Shown here in pieces: positions 21,970 to 34,304 of a stretch of 64,000 nucleotides of DNA. Every line of letters starts with the position of its first letter. Positions within the stretch are counted from its first letter, which is position 1. Under the pieces are notes generated by a model. The model searched no databases. It had not been told where the DNA came from and was given only the letters and a program-made list of their open reading frames with translations. Source of the DNA: Zingiber officinale (taxonomy: Eukaryota; Streptophyta; Magnoliopsida; Zingiberales; Zingiberaceae); assembly GCF_018446385.1 (NCBI RefSeq), contig NC_056000.1, forward strand, positions 77,448,688 through 77,512,687, in the 5' to 3' direction. Position numbers and translations under genes: made by a program.

Positions 21970-24045
21970 GATTCTAGGTCACACTAGGTCATTTGGTTAG
22001 AGGAAGCATGATGGTCACACTAGGTCATTTGGGCTTAGAGCCTACACCGATTGGCACTAGTGCTAGTGGGAGATTGTTAGCTAGAGCCCTAGAGCCAATC
22101 ATTTGATGATTGTATTTTGGACTTGTTGTATCATATTCTATATAAATAAAGGCATTTGGTTTTTGGTTATTATACTTACTTGTATTGGTGCCAAATAAAC
22201 TAAGTATAATAACGTCCTTGAGTAGACAGTTCTCACCTATATCAATCGGTTAGTTGAACCGATAGTGAGATGATATAGGGAACACTACTCTTAATTATTC
22301 CTAGTCGAGTATTAACATTCAGGGACAATGTTAATGCAATAAGACTAGCATGTAGGTCAACTCGATGACTTGATCTCACAAGTCATGGATATAGAGATAT
22401 CAAGTTGACACATGGGTATACATTGGAGAATGTATACTGAATGACCCGCCATGAGAAAGTATCATGGATCGTTATATGAGTGTCATATACTTTCTCATGT
22501 GACTATTAGTATGACTACTAGTCCTTAGACCTGAAGTCACCATGGTTCCCTACATAAGGAGTTATGTACTTTGGTTTCGTTAAACGTCACCCGTAACTGG
22601 GTGGACTATAAAGGCGATTACTGGGTATGTAACAAATTATGCGGAGGGATGTGAGTGACGTAGATGGGATCTATCCCTCCTATATGACGGGAGAGACATC
22701 GGTATTCTTGATAGAGTGAGACCACGAAGTGCATGGCCATGCCCAAATGAGTCAATATAAGATATTGAGCTCATTTGATTTAGTGAGTCTACTTGGAGTT
22801 CAAGATTTAGATTGATCAGAGGATGACACGGTCTATGCCTCACATTGATCAATCTAGATGTCTAGGATAGAAGGACACTTGTCATATATTGTGAGGAGTC
22901 ACAATTAGTAGTCACAAGGTGATGTTGGATCTCAACATTCTTGTAACTTGGGTAGTAATGATGTATTGCTAGATACCGCTCATTACTTATGTTTCTAAAT
23001 GAGTTTAGGGGCATTGCCAACGTTACAAGAACCTATTGGGTCACACACAAAGAACAAGTGGATGGAGATTAGGTTCATATGATGAACCAAGAGGATTAGA
23101 TTCATTTGATGAATCAAATTGGATTAAGAGTAATCCTAATTGGGCTAATTGAGTTGGACTCAAGTTGATTCATGTGTTCAATGAGTCTAATTTAGATTAT
23201 GACTCATTGAATCAATTTAATTAAATGAATTAGATTCATTATATTAAATTGGCTTGAATTAAATGGTTGGATTAGATCAACCATGAGAGAGATTAAGTCA
23301 AGTTTGACTTGACTTGAGAGGAAGATGAAGAGTCAAGTTTGACTTGACTTTATGCCACCTCATTGGTGAGTTGGCATTAAATGGACCAATGATGATGCTC
23401 CACATCATCATGGTTACTTAAGTGAAGTGCCACCTCATGGGAGTTACCAAGAGTTGTGACTCTTGGTATCCCATGGAGGTTACAAACCACTTAATTAGAT
23501 GAAAAGAGTTTTATTTTGCAAGTGTAACTCTCATTCAAGTGATCTTCCTCCTCCTAAGCTCTCTTCTTGCTCCTTCTCTTCTCTTGGTCGTGGGTTTCAA
23601 GCAAGGGAGAAGAAAGGTGAGTGAGTCTAATCCAAGAAGAAAGGTTAGTGAAAGTCACATAGAGTTTTTAGAGGAGTGTGTCCTCTTCTTTTTCCTTTCT
23701 TCATCTTCCAATCCTATCCGAGAGCATCAAGAAGTGCTAGCACACTTGTGGTGTTCTCTTCTCCATCCTTGAGTGTTAGAGAACACTTCTTGTTCGTGTG
23801 GATATCACTAGAGAGTTGTCTACGTTGACAACTTCGAGATCCGGCGTACCTTGGACGAGCGGGATACGCGAAGGGCACGCTTCAAAGGTATAAAATGTTT
23901 TTCCTTTGTAGATCTACTGTAGATCATAGTTTGAAAGTCGTACTCGTATTTTCGAAAGTTTTTCTTCGCACAGATCCAATGGCTAAGGGGTTTCGGGGTT
24001 TCCGCGACGTGAAAAAGCGGTTTTCGCGGCCCGAAAAACCCAACA
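21970..24045 (+). mobile_element. LTR retrotransposon fossil: 3' end of internal region plus 3' LTR
   Basis: A polypurine-type stretch (AGTGGGAGA) directly precedes an LTR that starts TGTTAGCTAGAGCC at 22075 and ends CCCAACA at 24045, about 1.97 kb. Only about 100 bp of internal sequence remain on the left. It is broken: no gag or pol is present. The right end directly abuts the LTR of the next element, so the two were nested or joined. Confidence 0.7.
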
Positions 24046-27000
24046 CAATATTCCCTAGGTCAAGGTTGACCTGGTTGACTAAGCTTGAGTTGGCTCAAGC
24101 TTGGGTCTTGATGTTTGAGTTTCGATGTTTGACAATACATTGAGACAATACATGGAGACTGACAGGTTATGGAGATTGCAGGTGCAATCGTCCGTGTGGG
24201 AAGTCCTGGTGAGTGAAGCCAGGCAAATGAAAATCCTAGTGAGTGAAGCTAGGTGAAAGTCCCGATGAGTGAAGCCGGGCAGTTGAAAAGTCCTGGTGAG
24301 TAAAGCCAGGCAGGTAGAAGTCCTGGTGAGTGAAGCCAGGCAAGTGAAAGTCCTGGTGAGTGAATTCGGGCAATGGAAAGACCTGATGAGTGAAGCCAGG
24401 CACGAGGAAATCCAGATGGGTCAAGGGTGACCAAACATCTGGTAGAAGGAAGTCCAAGTGAGTCATGGAGGACCGGACACTTGGCACGAGATGATAAGTC
24501 CAAGTGGGTCAAGGTTTACTGAACACTTGGCACAAGGAGAAAGTCTAGATGAGTCAAAAGTTGACCGAACTCTTAGCGATCGTAAGTCCAATAGGGAGTT
24601 GGCATGGAACTAGGAAGTTCGAACGTAGTGAGCTTCCGAAGGCCATAACTTTTGACTCGGATATCGGAATGAGGTGATCTCGGATGCGAAACGAAGATAA
24701 TTTCAAACTCTACACAGATTTCTGCTTCCCAATCGATTGGCCGATCGATTGGGGGGTTCAATCGATTGGGTGACGCGATTTTGTGCAGAAATGTTGTGAA
24801 TCGATTGGGTAATCGATTGAAACTTCCCCAATCGATCCACTAATCGATTGGGAGAGTTTCTGAGCGAACAGTAAGCTTCTGAATCGATCGATTGATCTAT
24901 TGAAACCTCCAATCGATCGACCGATCGATTGGAGCACTGGAAATCACTCGAGAAGCCTTGAATCGATCGAGCAATCGATTCAGGACAATTCCAGAAAGCA
25001 CAGAGGCACTCTCGATCGATCGGTCGATCGATCCAAAGCCTCCTCAATCGATTGGGAGCAATCCAATCGATTGGGATTCGATCGTTGGCGCGGATAAAGC
25101 CATTGGTGAGCGATTTCTTCGGCACTTCTTCCTCTCTTCTCCACAGGCGATCACAGCACAGCTCCACAGCGATCTTTTCTTCCTCACCGCCAGTTCTTGA
25201 AGGTTCTTGGAGGCTCATTCAAGTCAAGAGGCAAGTTGCAACAAGAAGAAGAAGAAGCTAGGGTTTTCATTGTAATCTTGTAAGATTCATTTGTATTTTG
25301 CTTCTTTCTTCTCATTGTTGTATTGTGAGGTTGTAAGGCTTCTCCGCCTTCGGTAGTTACCGAGAAGGAGTGTTTTTATAGTGGAGGGTGCGTGAGTGTG
25401 TGGATCCTTGGACTAGTCACCTCTTCTTGAGGTGGATACCAAGTAAATCCCTAGAGTTAGCATTGTGTGTTTGTTTTCTTGTATTTCCGCTGCACATCAT
25501 CGCAAGAGGCAAGCAACGACGAGCATGAGATCGCGTCGAGCTATTCACCCCCCCCCCCCTCTAGCTACATTTCAGTCCCAACAAGTGGTATCAGAGCGAG
25601 GCCGCTCTTCACCGGAATCATCGCCGGAATGGGCAAAAAGCTAGAGGGTGAAGAAGTTGGAGAAAATTCTACAAGTCGAAGACTTCATCAAAAGGCTCAA
25701 CTTCAAAATGGAATTCCAAGATGGACTTGGATTCGACACAAGGGTGCCTCCACCATATGTATCTACCAACTTCGATTCTTGGAAATTAAGGATCGAGAAT
25801 TTTCTTATGATGGAGATAGAGCAATGGTTTGCTCTCATGGAAGACTTCGAAGCTCCAAGAAATTCAAAGGGCAAGATCCTCAAGAGGAGCAAGTGGAGCC
25901 AAGAACAAATCCAAAGGTGCGAGGCGAATGAAAAGGTAACCAAATTATTGGTTAATTTATTGTCAAGCACAATTCTATGCAAAATTGGAGAATTTGAAGA
26001 CGCAAAGGAATTGTGGAGAAAATTGGCCAAGCTTCATGAAGAACCCTCCACTATACCAAATCAAGACAAATCCAAAGAGGGCAACTCATTGAAGCAAAAC
26101 CAAGAGCAAGAGGACTCCGAAGTTGAGAGATGCTCAACTTCCGAAGAAGAGGGTCAAGAAGTTTCATCTTCAAAGGAATACAATGAAAAGGGCAAAGAGG
26201 GAGCATACTCTTTGTTCCATGTACAAGAGGAAGATGAAGAAGCCTCCACCTCTAGGATTGAGGGGGAGAGACCTTTGTTGACATCGGATCAAGAAGAAGG
26301 AAAAGCTTCTACATCCTGGTCAAATGGAGAAGAAGACAATGCATCCTCCAAAAATCAAGAAACATCAAATGGAGGAGCAAGTGTCATCCCTACAAGCAAA
26401 GGTAAAAATGTTTCAATTATTAATAATAAAAATTATATCATATGTTTTGAATGTAGGGAACATGGGCACTACAAAACTAAGTGCCCTAACTTGGTAAAGA
26501 AGAAGGGCCAAGTGACACTAAAGGGCAAGGAGAAGCCTAAGGAGACCACCCTCACTACAAAGAAGAGTAAGGAGCACATTGTGTGCTTCTCGTGCCATCA
26601 AAAAGGACATTACTGGAGTCAATGTCCTAAGGGGAAGAAAGTGGTCAAAGCTAAAGGAGGAAGCATGGATCAAGGGGGAGCTTCAAAGGTAAAACGCAAG
26701 GTATCATTTATTGAGCCTACCTCTTTAAATTATGGTAAAAAGCATCCTAGTTCTAATTTTTATCATTTTAATGCTATTTACCACAAAAATAAGAAGCATG
26801 ATAGCATTAAGGAAAAACATGTAGCTTTTCATGCTAAAACCACTCAACCTAAGGTTAGGAAGGTAGATAACCAACTAGGAAATAATTCTTAGGGTTTTAA
26901 GCATATGCCTAAGAAAAGGAAAAAATCAAGATTTTAGTGAAAAATCTAAGGTTGAGGAACTATGGAAGGAAAATCAAGTCTTGAGGTCAAGACTTGATAA

Positions 27001-30000
27001 AATGGAAAGGATCCTTAGGAAAATCACAAATGAAACACAAGGGTCCAAAAATCATAACCTAGGTCTAGGAGTACAAAAGTCATCCAATGGTCGTAAGGGG
27101 TTGGGATACAAACCTAAAACCAAGAAGGATGCAATTTCTTACCATAGGATTCCATATACTTATGGAACTAACCTTAGGACTAGTGGTCAAGTCAAAAATA
27201 CAAGGGAAGTTATCCTTAGAAGTATTTTTGCAACAACAAACGTGACTAAGACTTCTAAGAAGTCTAAGAAAGTCACTAGGAAGGTCACAAGGGAAGAAAT
27301 CCATAGGGTTGATCTAGAAAAAGTGATCAAGGCTTCTAAGAAGCCTAACAAGGCCACTAGAAAGGTATCTAGGGAAGTTTTTCCTAGTGAGTACCTAGAG
27401 CATCCAAGGAGCACTAATAGATTTTGGATTCCTAGGAGCATTTTCTCTACCCCTTAGATGGGTTAGAGAGTGTCAACTCAAATTGAAAGGGTAGTTAACC
27501 TAATCATGATAAAGTTGACACTCAGAGAACATTTTTAAGGTTATTATTAACCTTTGAAAATGAAGTGGATTATTCATTTACTCTTAAAAGGAGTAAAATG
27601 TGCCAAAAATTTGAGGAATTTGATCAAATCTAAATTGGCACAATTTAGGAAAATCATAAGAACTACCAAGTTAGAATTTTGGTATGCTCTTAAGAAATTA
27701 AAGGCAATCCGGGCCTTAAGGTTAAAATGATTACTCTTGTGGTAAGAGTAAATTGTGCCAAAGATTTGAGGAATATGCAAAATCTTAACTGGCACAAATT
27801 AATCAAGAGTTAAAGAAATATCAAGTTGGGTTTTGACATTTTCTTGGGAAATATTGAGCAATCTAGGGTTTAAATTTAAGATTAGCTAAGGTTTAAGGAT
27901 ACTTAGATAGTTAATCTAGGTATTCTATTTATACTAATTTTTCATGCTTTGTTTGTTCATAATATGCCATGACATCATGTTTTGCATTCATGTTTTATTA
28001 TGAAAAATACAAAAATATCATATCATGTCATGTGATACATACATCATGTAGTTATAGGAAATTATCTTTTGAAAATTATTTATCTTTAATGTATGCCATA
28101 ACATCATCATGCATCATGTTTAATTCCTTTCAAATTAAGGACAAATGACATCCATTAACAAGTAATATCCTTGGTGGATGTTCATAATCTCAAAATGCCT
28201 AGATAGATATGCATGACTCCTAGATTAGGGCAAAACCAAAGTTTACATCTCACTAAAGAACTATAAGGTGACTTGTATGTGGTTTCGTACACATTAAATA
28301 CAAGTGAGATGATAGGATGATGAACCAAACTCAAGATGTTGATTTAGTACATTCTTTTGAGTTTTTAATTTCATCAAAACACATAGTTATGTGTTTTCCA
28401 ATCATTGGGAAAGCTAATGTACAAGTCATGTACATTGAGCCTAAAGAATATGGTTGGATATTGGTTTTGAAAATGGTTTTAAAATGCTTTTGGAAAACTT
28501 TGGTGAAGGCTATCTTTTGATAGTAATCATCATTGAATAGTTAGGCACAAACTTGGAAGAAAACACTAAAGTTTTTAAAAGTTTCCAAGTTTGTATCAAT
28601 ATTTGAAAATATGAAGTATTTTCTTAGAAAACTATTTTTCCATGATAATATATACCCTAAATAATGTCTACAATGATTTTCATAATTTTTGGAATTTTGT
28701 TGAATTTTCTAGGGGTTTCTGATGTTGACTGAAATGAAATTTCAACAACTTTAGACCTTCAATGGATCACCCGATTGATTGAAGGGTCTTAATTGATCAG
28801 ATCGATTTAGAGTGAGCTTCTCGCAAACAGAAGCTCACTGGATCGATCCACCTATCGATCCACACTAGCTGAATCGATCAGTGGATCGATTCAAGCAGGT
28901 TCAATAGATTGGGACCCAACTCCAATCTATTGGGGATGCTGATTTTGGCTGGGAAAGCTTATTGTCAGCATTTTTGGTCTATGTAACCATTCTTAACCTC
29001 TCAAAAACATTTTTATACCTTTAGGGGGAGTTTTCATGATGAAAACAAAGATGAATTGATTAAGGAAGATTAAGTAGAGGTTTAGGTTGAGGTTTGACTT
29101 CATTATTGACTTTTTGAACCTCAAAACTTCTAAATTTGGGTTTCCTAAAGATTTAGGGATTTCAAGTCATTGTTGGTGCAATGACAGAAGTTACGCGCAT
29201 GTCTTTAGGGGGAGTTACTCTTTAAGGACATGAAAATCTATTTTTCATACACCTTGGAAGGTGGTTAACCTTCTTTAGTGAAAATGCTCAAAGTTGGGCA
29301 TTTGAATACAATGAGGAGTGGATATCTTCATTGTTTAGTTGTACGTGCTCAAGGGTGAGCGTTGGAGATAATGAAGGGTATGAGACCTTCATTTTCGTGT
29401 TGAACACAACTAGTGAAGTTGTGAACAACGGTGAGTGACTGTTTAGGGGGAGAGTTTTTGATATGTGCCAATAGGGGGAGAATGTGTGGTTAAGTTAGGT
29501 CTTCATTACCTAAAGAGGAAGTTTGTGCCCTCTAGGAAAGGGGAAGAATGAAGGGAACCCTCATTCATATATTGGCACGGGATTAGCCTAACTTAAAGGT
29601 ATTGTCAAACATCAAAAAGGGGGAGATTGTTGGTGCAATATTCCCTAGGTCAAGGTTGACCTGGTTGACTAAGCTTGAGTTAGCTCAAACTTGGGTCTTG
29701 ATATTTGGGTTTCAATGTTTGACAATACATTGAGACAATACATGGAGACTGATAGGTCATGGAGATTGCAGGTGCAATCGTCCATGTGGGAAGTCCTGGT
29801 GAGTGAAGTCAGGCAGATGAAAATCCTAGTGAGTGAAGCTAGGTGAAAGTCCCGATGAGTGAAGCCGGGTAGTTGAAAAGTCCTGGTGAGTGAAGCCAGG
29901 TAGGTAGAAGTCCTGGTGAGTGAAGCCAGACAAGTGAAAGTCTCGGTGAGTGAATTCGGGCAATGGAAAGACCTGGTGAGTGAAGCCAGGCACGAGGAAA

Positions 30001-30612
30001 TCCAGATGGGTCAAGGGTGACCGAACATCTGGTAGAAGGAAGTCCAAGTGAGTCATGGAGGACCGGACACTTGGCACGAGATGATAAGTCTAAGTGGGTC
30101 AAGATTGACTGAACACTTGGCACAAGGAGAAAGTCTAGATGAGTCAAAAGTTGATCGAACTCTTAGCGATCGTAAGTCCAATAGGGAGTTGGCATGGAAC
30201 TAGGAAGTTTGAACGTAGTGAGCTTCCGAAGGCCATAACTTTTGACTCGGATATCGGAATGAGTTGATCTCGGATGCGAAACGAAGCTAATTTCAAGCTC
30301 TACACAGATTTCTGCTTCCCAATCGATTGGCCGATCGATTGGAGGGTTCAATCGATTGGTTAATCGATTGGGCGACGTGATTTTTTATAGAAATGATGTG
30401 AATCGATTGGGTAATCAATTGAAACTTCTTCAATCGATCCACTGATCGATTGAGAGAGTTTCTGAGCGAACAGTAAGCTTTTGAATTGATCGGTTGATCG
30501 ATTGAAGCCTCCTATCGATCGACCGATCGATTGGAGCGCTGGAAATCGCTCGAGAAGCCTTGAATCGATCGAGCAATCGATTCAGGGCAATTCCAGAAAG
30601 CACAGAGGCAAT
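24046..30612 (+). mobile_element. Non-autonomous copia-type LTR retrotransposon with gag only
   Basis: Parts: 5' LTR 24046-25583 (ends CCCAACA); primer-binding site TGGTATCAGAGC from 25586 (Met-tRNA type); a gag-like coding region at about 25640-27460 with a domain of the UBN2/gag type and two CCHC zinc knuckles (CFECREHGHYKTKCP and CFSCHQKGHYWSQCP); about 2.1 kb of non-coding internal DNA; a polypurine tract GGGGGAGA just before 29628; and the first kilobase of the 3' LTR. No protease, integrase, reverse transcriptase or RNase H is visible, so it depended on other elements and is broken now. Over the first 160 bp of the two LTRs I count about eight differences, all transitions, which points to an insertion a few million years old at most. 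Confidence 0.82.
24205..24560 (+). repeat. Hairpin-unit tandem array in the LTR
   Basis: Units of 27-30 bp with the core TGAGTGAAG are flanked by short complementary arms that differ between units but stay paired: CCTGG/CCAGG (24205-24223), CCTAG/CTAGG (24235-24253), CCCGA/CCGGG (24261-24279). Longer-span units follow, with CCAGATG/CATCTGG and CCAAGTG/CACTTGG arms. The same array occurs at 5890-6460 and 29790-30130, and in reverse orientation at 31430-31800. Confidence 0.8.
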
Positions 30613-31990
30613 TCTACGGAGAAAACGCTCCGCCCAGGCTTTTAACAATGCTCCCAATCGATCCAATTCATCCCCAATTGATTGCCACGTTAGCACCGCT
30701 TCATCATAGCCGTCCATCGCTCGTTTTCTGTGCAATGGTCAAATCCTAATCGATCGATCGATCGATTGGAAATATCTGAATCGATCGGTGGATCGATTCA
30801 AAAGGGTTCTGTGTTCTTGCACGAGAACTCCCCTGCCCAATCGATCGACCAATCGATTGGGCAGCTCCCAATCGATCGCTCGATCGATTGGAAAAGTTTC
30901 TGTGCTTGTGATTTCACATCCCAATCGATCGATCGATCGATTGGGCCTTCCCACAATCGCAGCACACACCCAATCGATTGACTGATCGATTGGACCTTGG
31001 TTCAATCGATCGTCCGATCGATTGACCAGCCTGGACTTGACTTAAACTCAAGTCCAAAGCCTCCAACCCAACTCTCGGTCAACCATGACATGTTGGGTCT
31101 CCGTGCCTAGTATTTGGCCACACCCGACCAACCTTGAACTAGCCTTCTAGCCTTCTCCATCAGCCTTGCGCCCCTCGGATATCTCTCATCCTTCACGCCT
31201 TGCCTTCAGGAGCTTCTTTTGGCCTCATCCTAGTTGTCGGATTATACAAACACACTCGACTAACCTCAAACTAGCCTTCTAGCCTCCTCCATCAGCTTTG
31301 CGTCCCTCGGATATCTCTCCATCCTTCACGCCTTGCCTTCAAGAGCTTCCTTCGGTCTCATCCTAGTTATCGAGTTCTCCTTGCCAAGTCACACTAGGAC
31401 TTACCTTACCAAGACCACATGCTTGGACTTACAACCTGTGCCAAGATCACACTTGGACTTTCCAATTGCCTGGCTCCTCACCAGGACTTTCTCACTTGCT
31501 AAGATCACACTTGGACTTTCCACCCTTTGCCAAGATCACACTTGGACTTTCCAATTGCCTGACTTCTCACTAGGACTTTCTCCTTTGCTAAGATCACACT
31601 TGGACTTTCCAATTTGCCTAACCTCCAGTTAGGACTTCCACTACTGCCTAAAATCCAGTTAGGACTTCCACCACTGCCTAAACTCCAGTTAGGACTTCCA
31701 CCACTACCTAAACTCCAGTTAGGACTTCACATACGCCTAACCTCTAGTTAGGACTTCCATACACCTAATCTCTAGATAGGACTTTCTCAGTCAAGTCTCC
31801 TGTCAACCTTGACCTACTTGACTTGTATTCTCATCAACCTGGTCACCCTTTGACCATCTCCATAAGTGGACGATTGCCCTAGAAATCTCCATATATTGTC
31901 AAACATCAAAACTCAAACCCCGACTCAAGCTTGACTCAACTCAAGCTTAGTCAAACTGGTCAACCTTGACTAAGGGAAATTGCCCCAACA
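29628..31990. mobile_element. Two LTRs of the same family joined tail to tail
   Basis: The plus-orientation LTR beginning TGTTGGTGCAATATTC at 29628 matches the 5' LTR until about 30612. A second, more diverged LTR of the same type runs on the minus strand: its start is at 31990 (read inward as TGTTGGGGCAATTTCC), its hairpin array is at about 31800-31430, and its AATCGAT palindrome array is at about 31020-30730. Both lack their 3' parts at the junction near 30612-30640. No internal region is attached to the minus copy. Confidence 0.75.
30650..31025. repeat. Cluster of perfect or near-perfect AATCGAT palindromes
   Basis: At least seven inverted pairs occur, for example GAATCGAT...ATCGATTC (30778-30799), CCCAATCGAT...ATCGATTGGG (30836-30861) and a fully palindromic unit at 30920-30945. 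They are separated by 15-40 bp of unrelated sequence. Similar clusters lie at 24725-25080, 30315-30600 and 6485-6805. Confidence 0.85.
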
Positions 31991-32389
31991 ATTACCTTTG
32001 TGTTTGCTTCTATGTCTTTAGTGGATTGCCTTAGTGTTATGTTGCAATCGAAGTCATTCATCATTACGAAGTATTCCATTTGATGCTTCCATACTTTGTA
32101 GTAGTCCATTTCGTATGGAGGCGGTTCGTTGGCATTTCACTCGTTCGTCTCTTTGTGCACCATGTTTTTATACAAAATATTTAAAAAGAAATTCCAAGAC
32201 TAAGTCTTGGGGTAAGTAGTGTAGAAGGAAAGGAAATAAAGGTGTTTTACTAATTTTAAGAAAAAATAATAAAATAATAAAAATAAAAAATATTACGATA
32301 AATTTTGTCAAATGTGATATTTCACTAATTATGACTAATGGTGAAAAAATAAAAAGGAAAAAAAATGTAAGAATAATTTTTAATAAAAA

Positions 32390-32461
<72 letters not shown>

Positions 32462-32521
32462 GAACCCCCTGCTCAATTAATGGTTTCACCAATTTAGAGC
32501 CAACTTGGTTCTAATACCATG
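31991..32521. other. Unassigned intergenic DNA with (TA)n microsatellite
   Basis: No gene seen. A (TA)n run spans 32392-32458. The stretch just before 32521 contains, on the minus strand, a primer-binding-like TGGTATTAGAACC (32507-32519) belonging to the LTR that follows. Confidence 0.6.
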
Positions 32522-34304
32522 TGTAGGACCGTAAATATGCTAGAAGAGAGGGTGAATAACGTTAATAGAAAATCACGTTTGAAAACAAGTTACGCAGCGG
32601 AAAAGAGAGAGAACAAAAACATATGCTAAAACAAGTAGTTTTACTTGGTTGAAGTTTTTGTCGATTCCTACTCTAAGGCTCGCATATGAGAGTGCTTTCG
32701 ATGGGTAATCACTATCAATTTAAAATAGATTTATAAAGTTAAGTACAATAGTTGAAATGTAAATGTTACCGACAAATAGAAAGGAAATATGAAGAAGTCT
32801 TCGTTCTTCGAACTTTGGAGTAGGGGTGTCAAAAATGAACCCGACCCGACGACCCAACCCGAGTCGACCCGAAAAAAATCAGGTTCGGGTTGGGCATTTT
32901 CGGGTTCGGGTCGGGTTCGGGTCGGGTTCGGGTTGGAGGGTTAAATATTTTCGGGTTGGGTCGGGTCGGGTTCGGGTTGACTCGGGTTGACTTAAATATA
33001 GGGTTTTGTGGGATTTTTTGGGGTTAAATCAAATTTTATTTTAAAAATTTAGATGTTTTTATGTATATTAATATCATGTTTGTATGATAATGATGGAGTA
33101 TTGAGATAAAAGTGAAGAATTATAGGGAAAATAGCCCAAAAAAGTCGTTTTGAATCAGATTTTCGGGTTATATGGGTCGGGTTCGGGTTGATCGGGTTGG
33201 TCGGGTTCGGGTTCGGGTTTAGGTGTTTTGGGTTGAAGTCGGGTTCGGGTCGGGTTCAGGTTGGGTTAAAAAAAATAAAAATAAAATCCAACCCGACCCA
33301 ACCCGACCCGACACACCCGAATTGACACCCCTACTTTGGAGCAACCTTTCGGTGTCGTCAGAGCCTTTCTAGAGCAACGTGCGAATATGGAAATCGTAGC
33401 AAAAATTGTTCTGAAGCTGTTGGTCGAAAACTGCTTTTATAGGCCTGTCCAGGCACATGGACTGTGCTGACATGGCAAACTCTCGTCGAACTGCATCCGT
33501 GATGTTTATCCACCTCTAGGCATTTGGATCCCCTCTGGGCGCTTGGACCATTGACATGAGATCGGTCAGTCGACATGCTCTAACTCAACTTTTGGATAAT
33601 TTTTCTAGTATGGGCGCTTGGACCAGCTCTGAGTGCTCGGACCGTTCGGGTACCTAGCCAAACACCCGCGCGGGCGAAGTTGGTCCGAGCGCTAGAATCC
33701 CTTCAAGGCGCTCAAACACTCTTTTTCAGCCACTTCTTTCCTGCAAAAAGGAGTTAGTATAGGCAACCAAAAATATGTTTATCCTGTAAAATAAAGTTAG
33801 CATAATACAATAAGATATTAGTAATAATTAGATCCTGTCTTCCCAATATCAAGATCTAGTCAAGGTCTCAGCTTATGTTTCATAAATGGAACTAAGTTGG
33901 ACTGACACCTACTATTCCCTCAACCGGGAACGCATCCTTACTGGATCTCTCTTCCAGTTGCTTACCTTTTACTTACCAACTACAGTTGCTCGACTTGCCT
34001 TTGACCCACCAGGTCTTCCCGCCGGTTGTTAGGTCCGTAGATCCAACTGGATTTCAGCTGGTTGTCAGGTCCCACGGACCCAACCGGACTTCCCCCTAGA
34101 TATCGGGTCCTGCGAACCTATCTGGACTTCACACCATCCATCAGATCTCACGAACTTAGCTAGATTTCAGCCTGGTGTCAGGTCCTCCAGACCCGTCAAC
34201 TCCTGCACACTTGGTAAAACAATTAGATCACAATCACTCTAACTTTAATATACTTGTCATTCATCAAGACCTGAGTTAAATTATTAGTACAAATTGTACT
34301 AACA
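32522..34304 (-). mobile_element. LTR fossil in reverse orientation, with a nested MITE
   Basis: Read on the minus strand it starts TGTTAGTACAATTTG at 34304 and ends GGTCCTACA at 32522, immediately followed by a Met-tRNA-type primer-binding site, so it is a 5' LTR with its internal region lost. Its first part matches the LTR start at 63034 (shared GATGAATGACAAGT, GTGTGCAGG, GTAGGTGTYA and GAGACCYTGACTAGAT). A hAT-type MITE (32821-33333) is inserted in it. Broken; older than the MITE. Confidence 0.7.
32821..33333. mobile_element. hAT-type MITE with perfect 8-bp target duplication
   Basis: The terminal inverted repeats are TAGGGGTGTCAAAAATG and the inverse of TAGGGGTGTCAATTCG. The flanking octamers are identical, CTTTGGAG (32813-32820 and 33334-33341). 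The interior is made of GGGTCGGGTTCGGGTTGG-like repeats on both sides, so that the 513-bp element can fold into one long hairpin. Non-coding. Confidence 0.92.
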
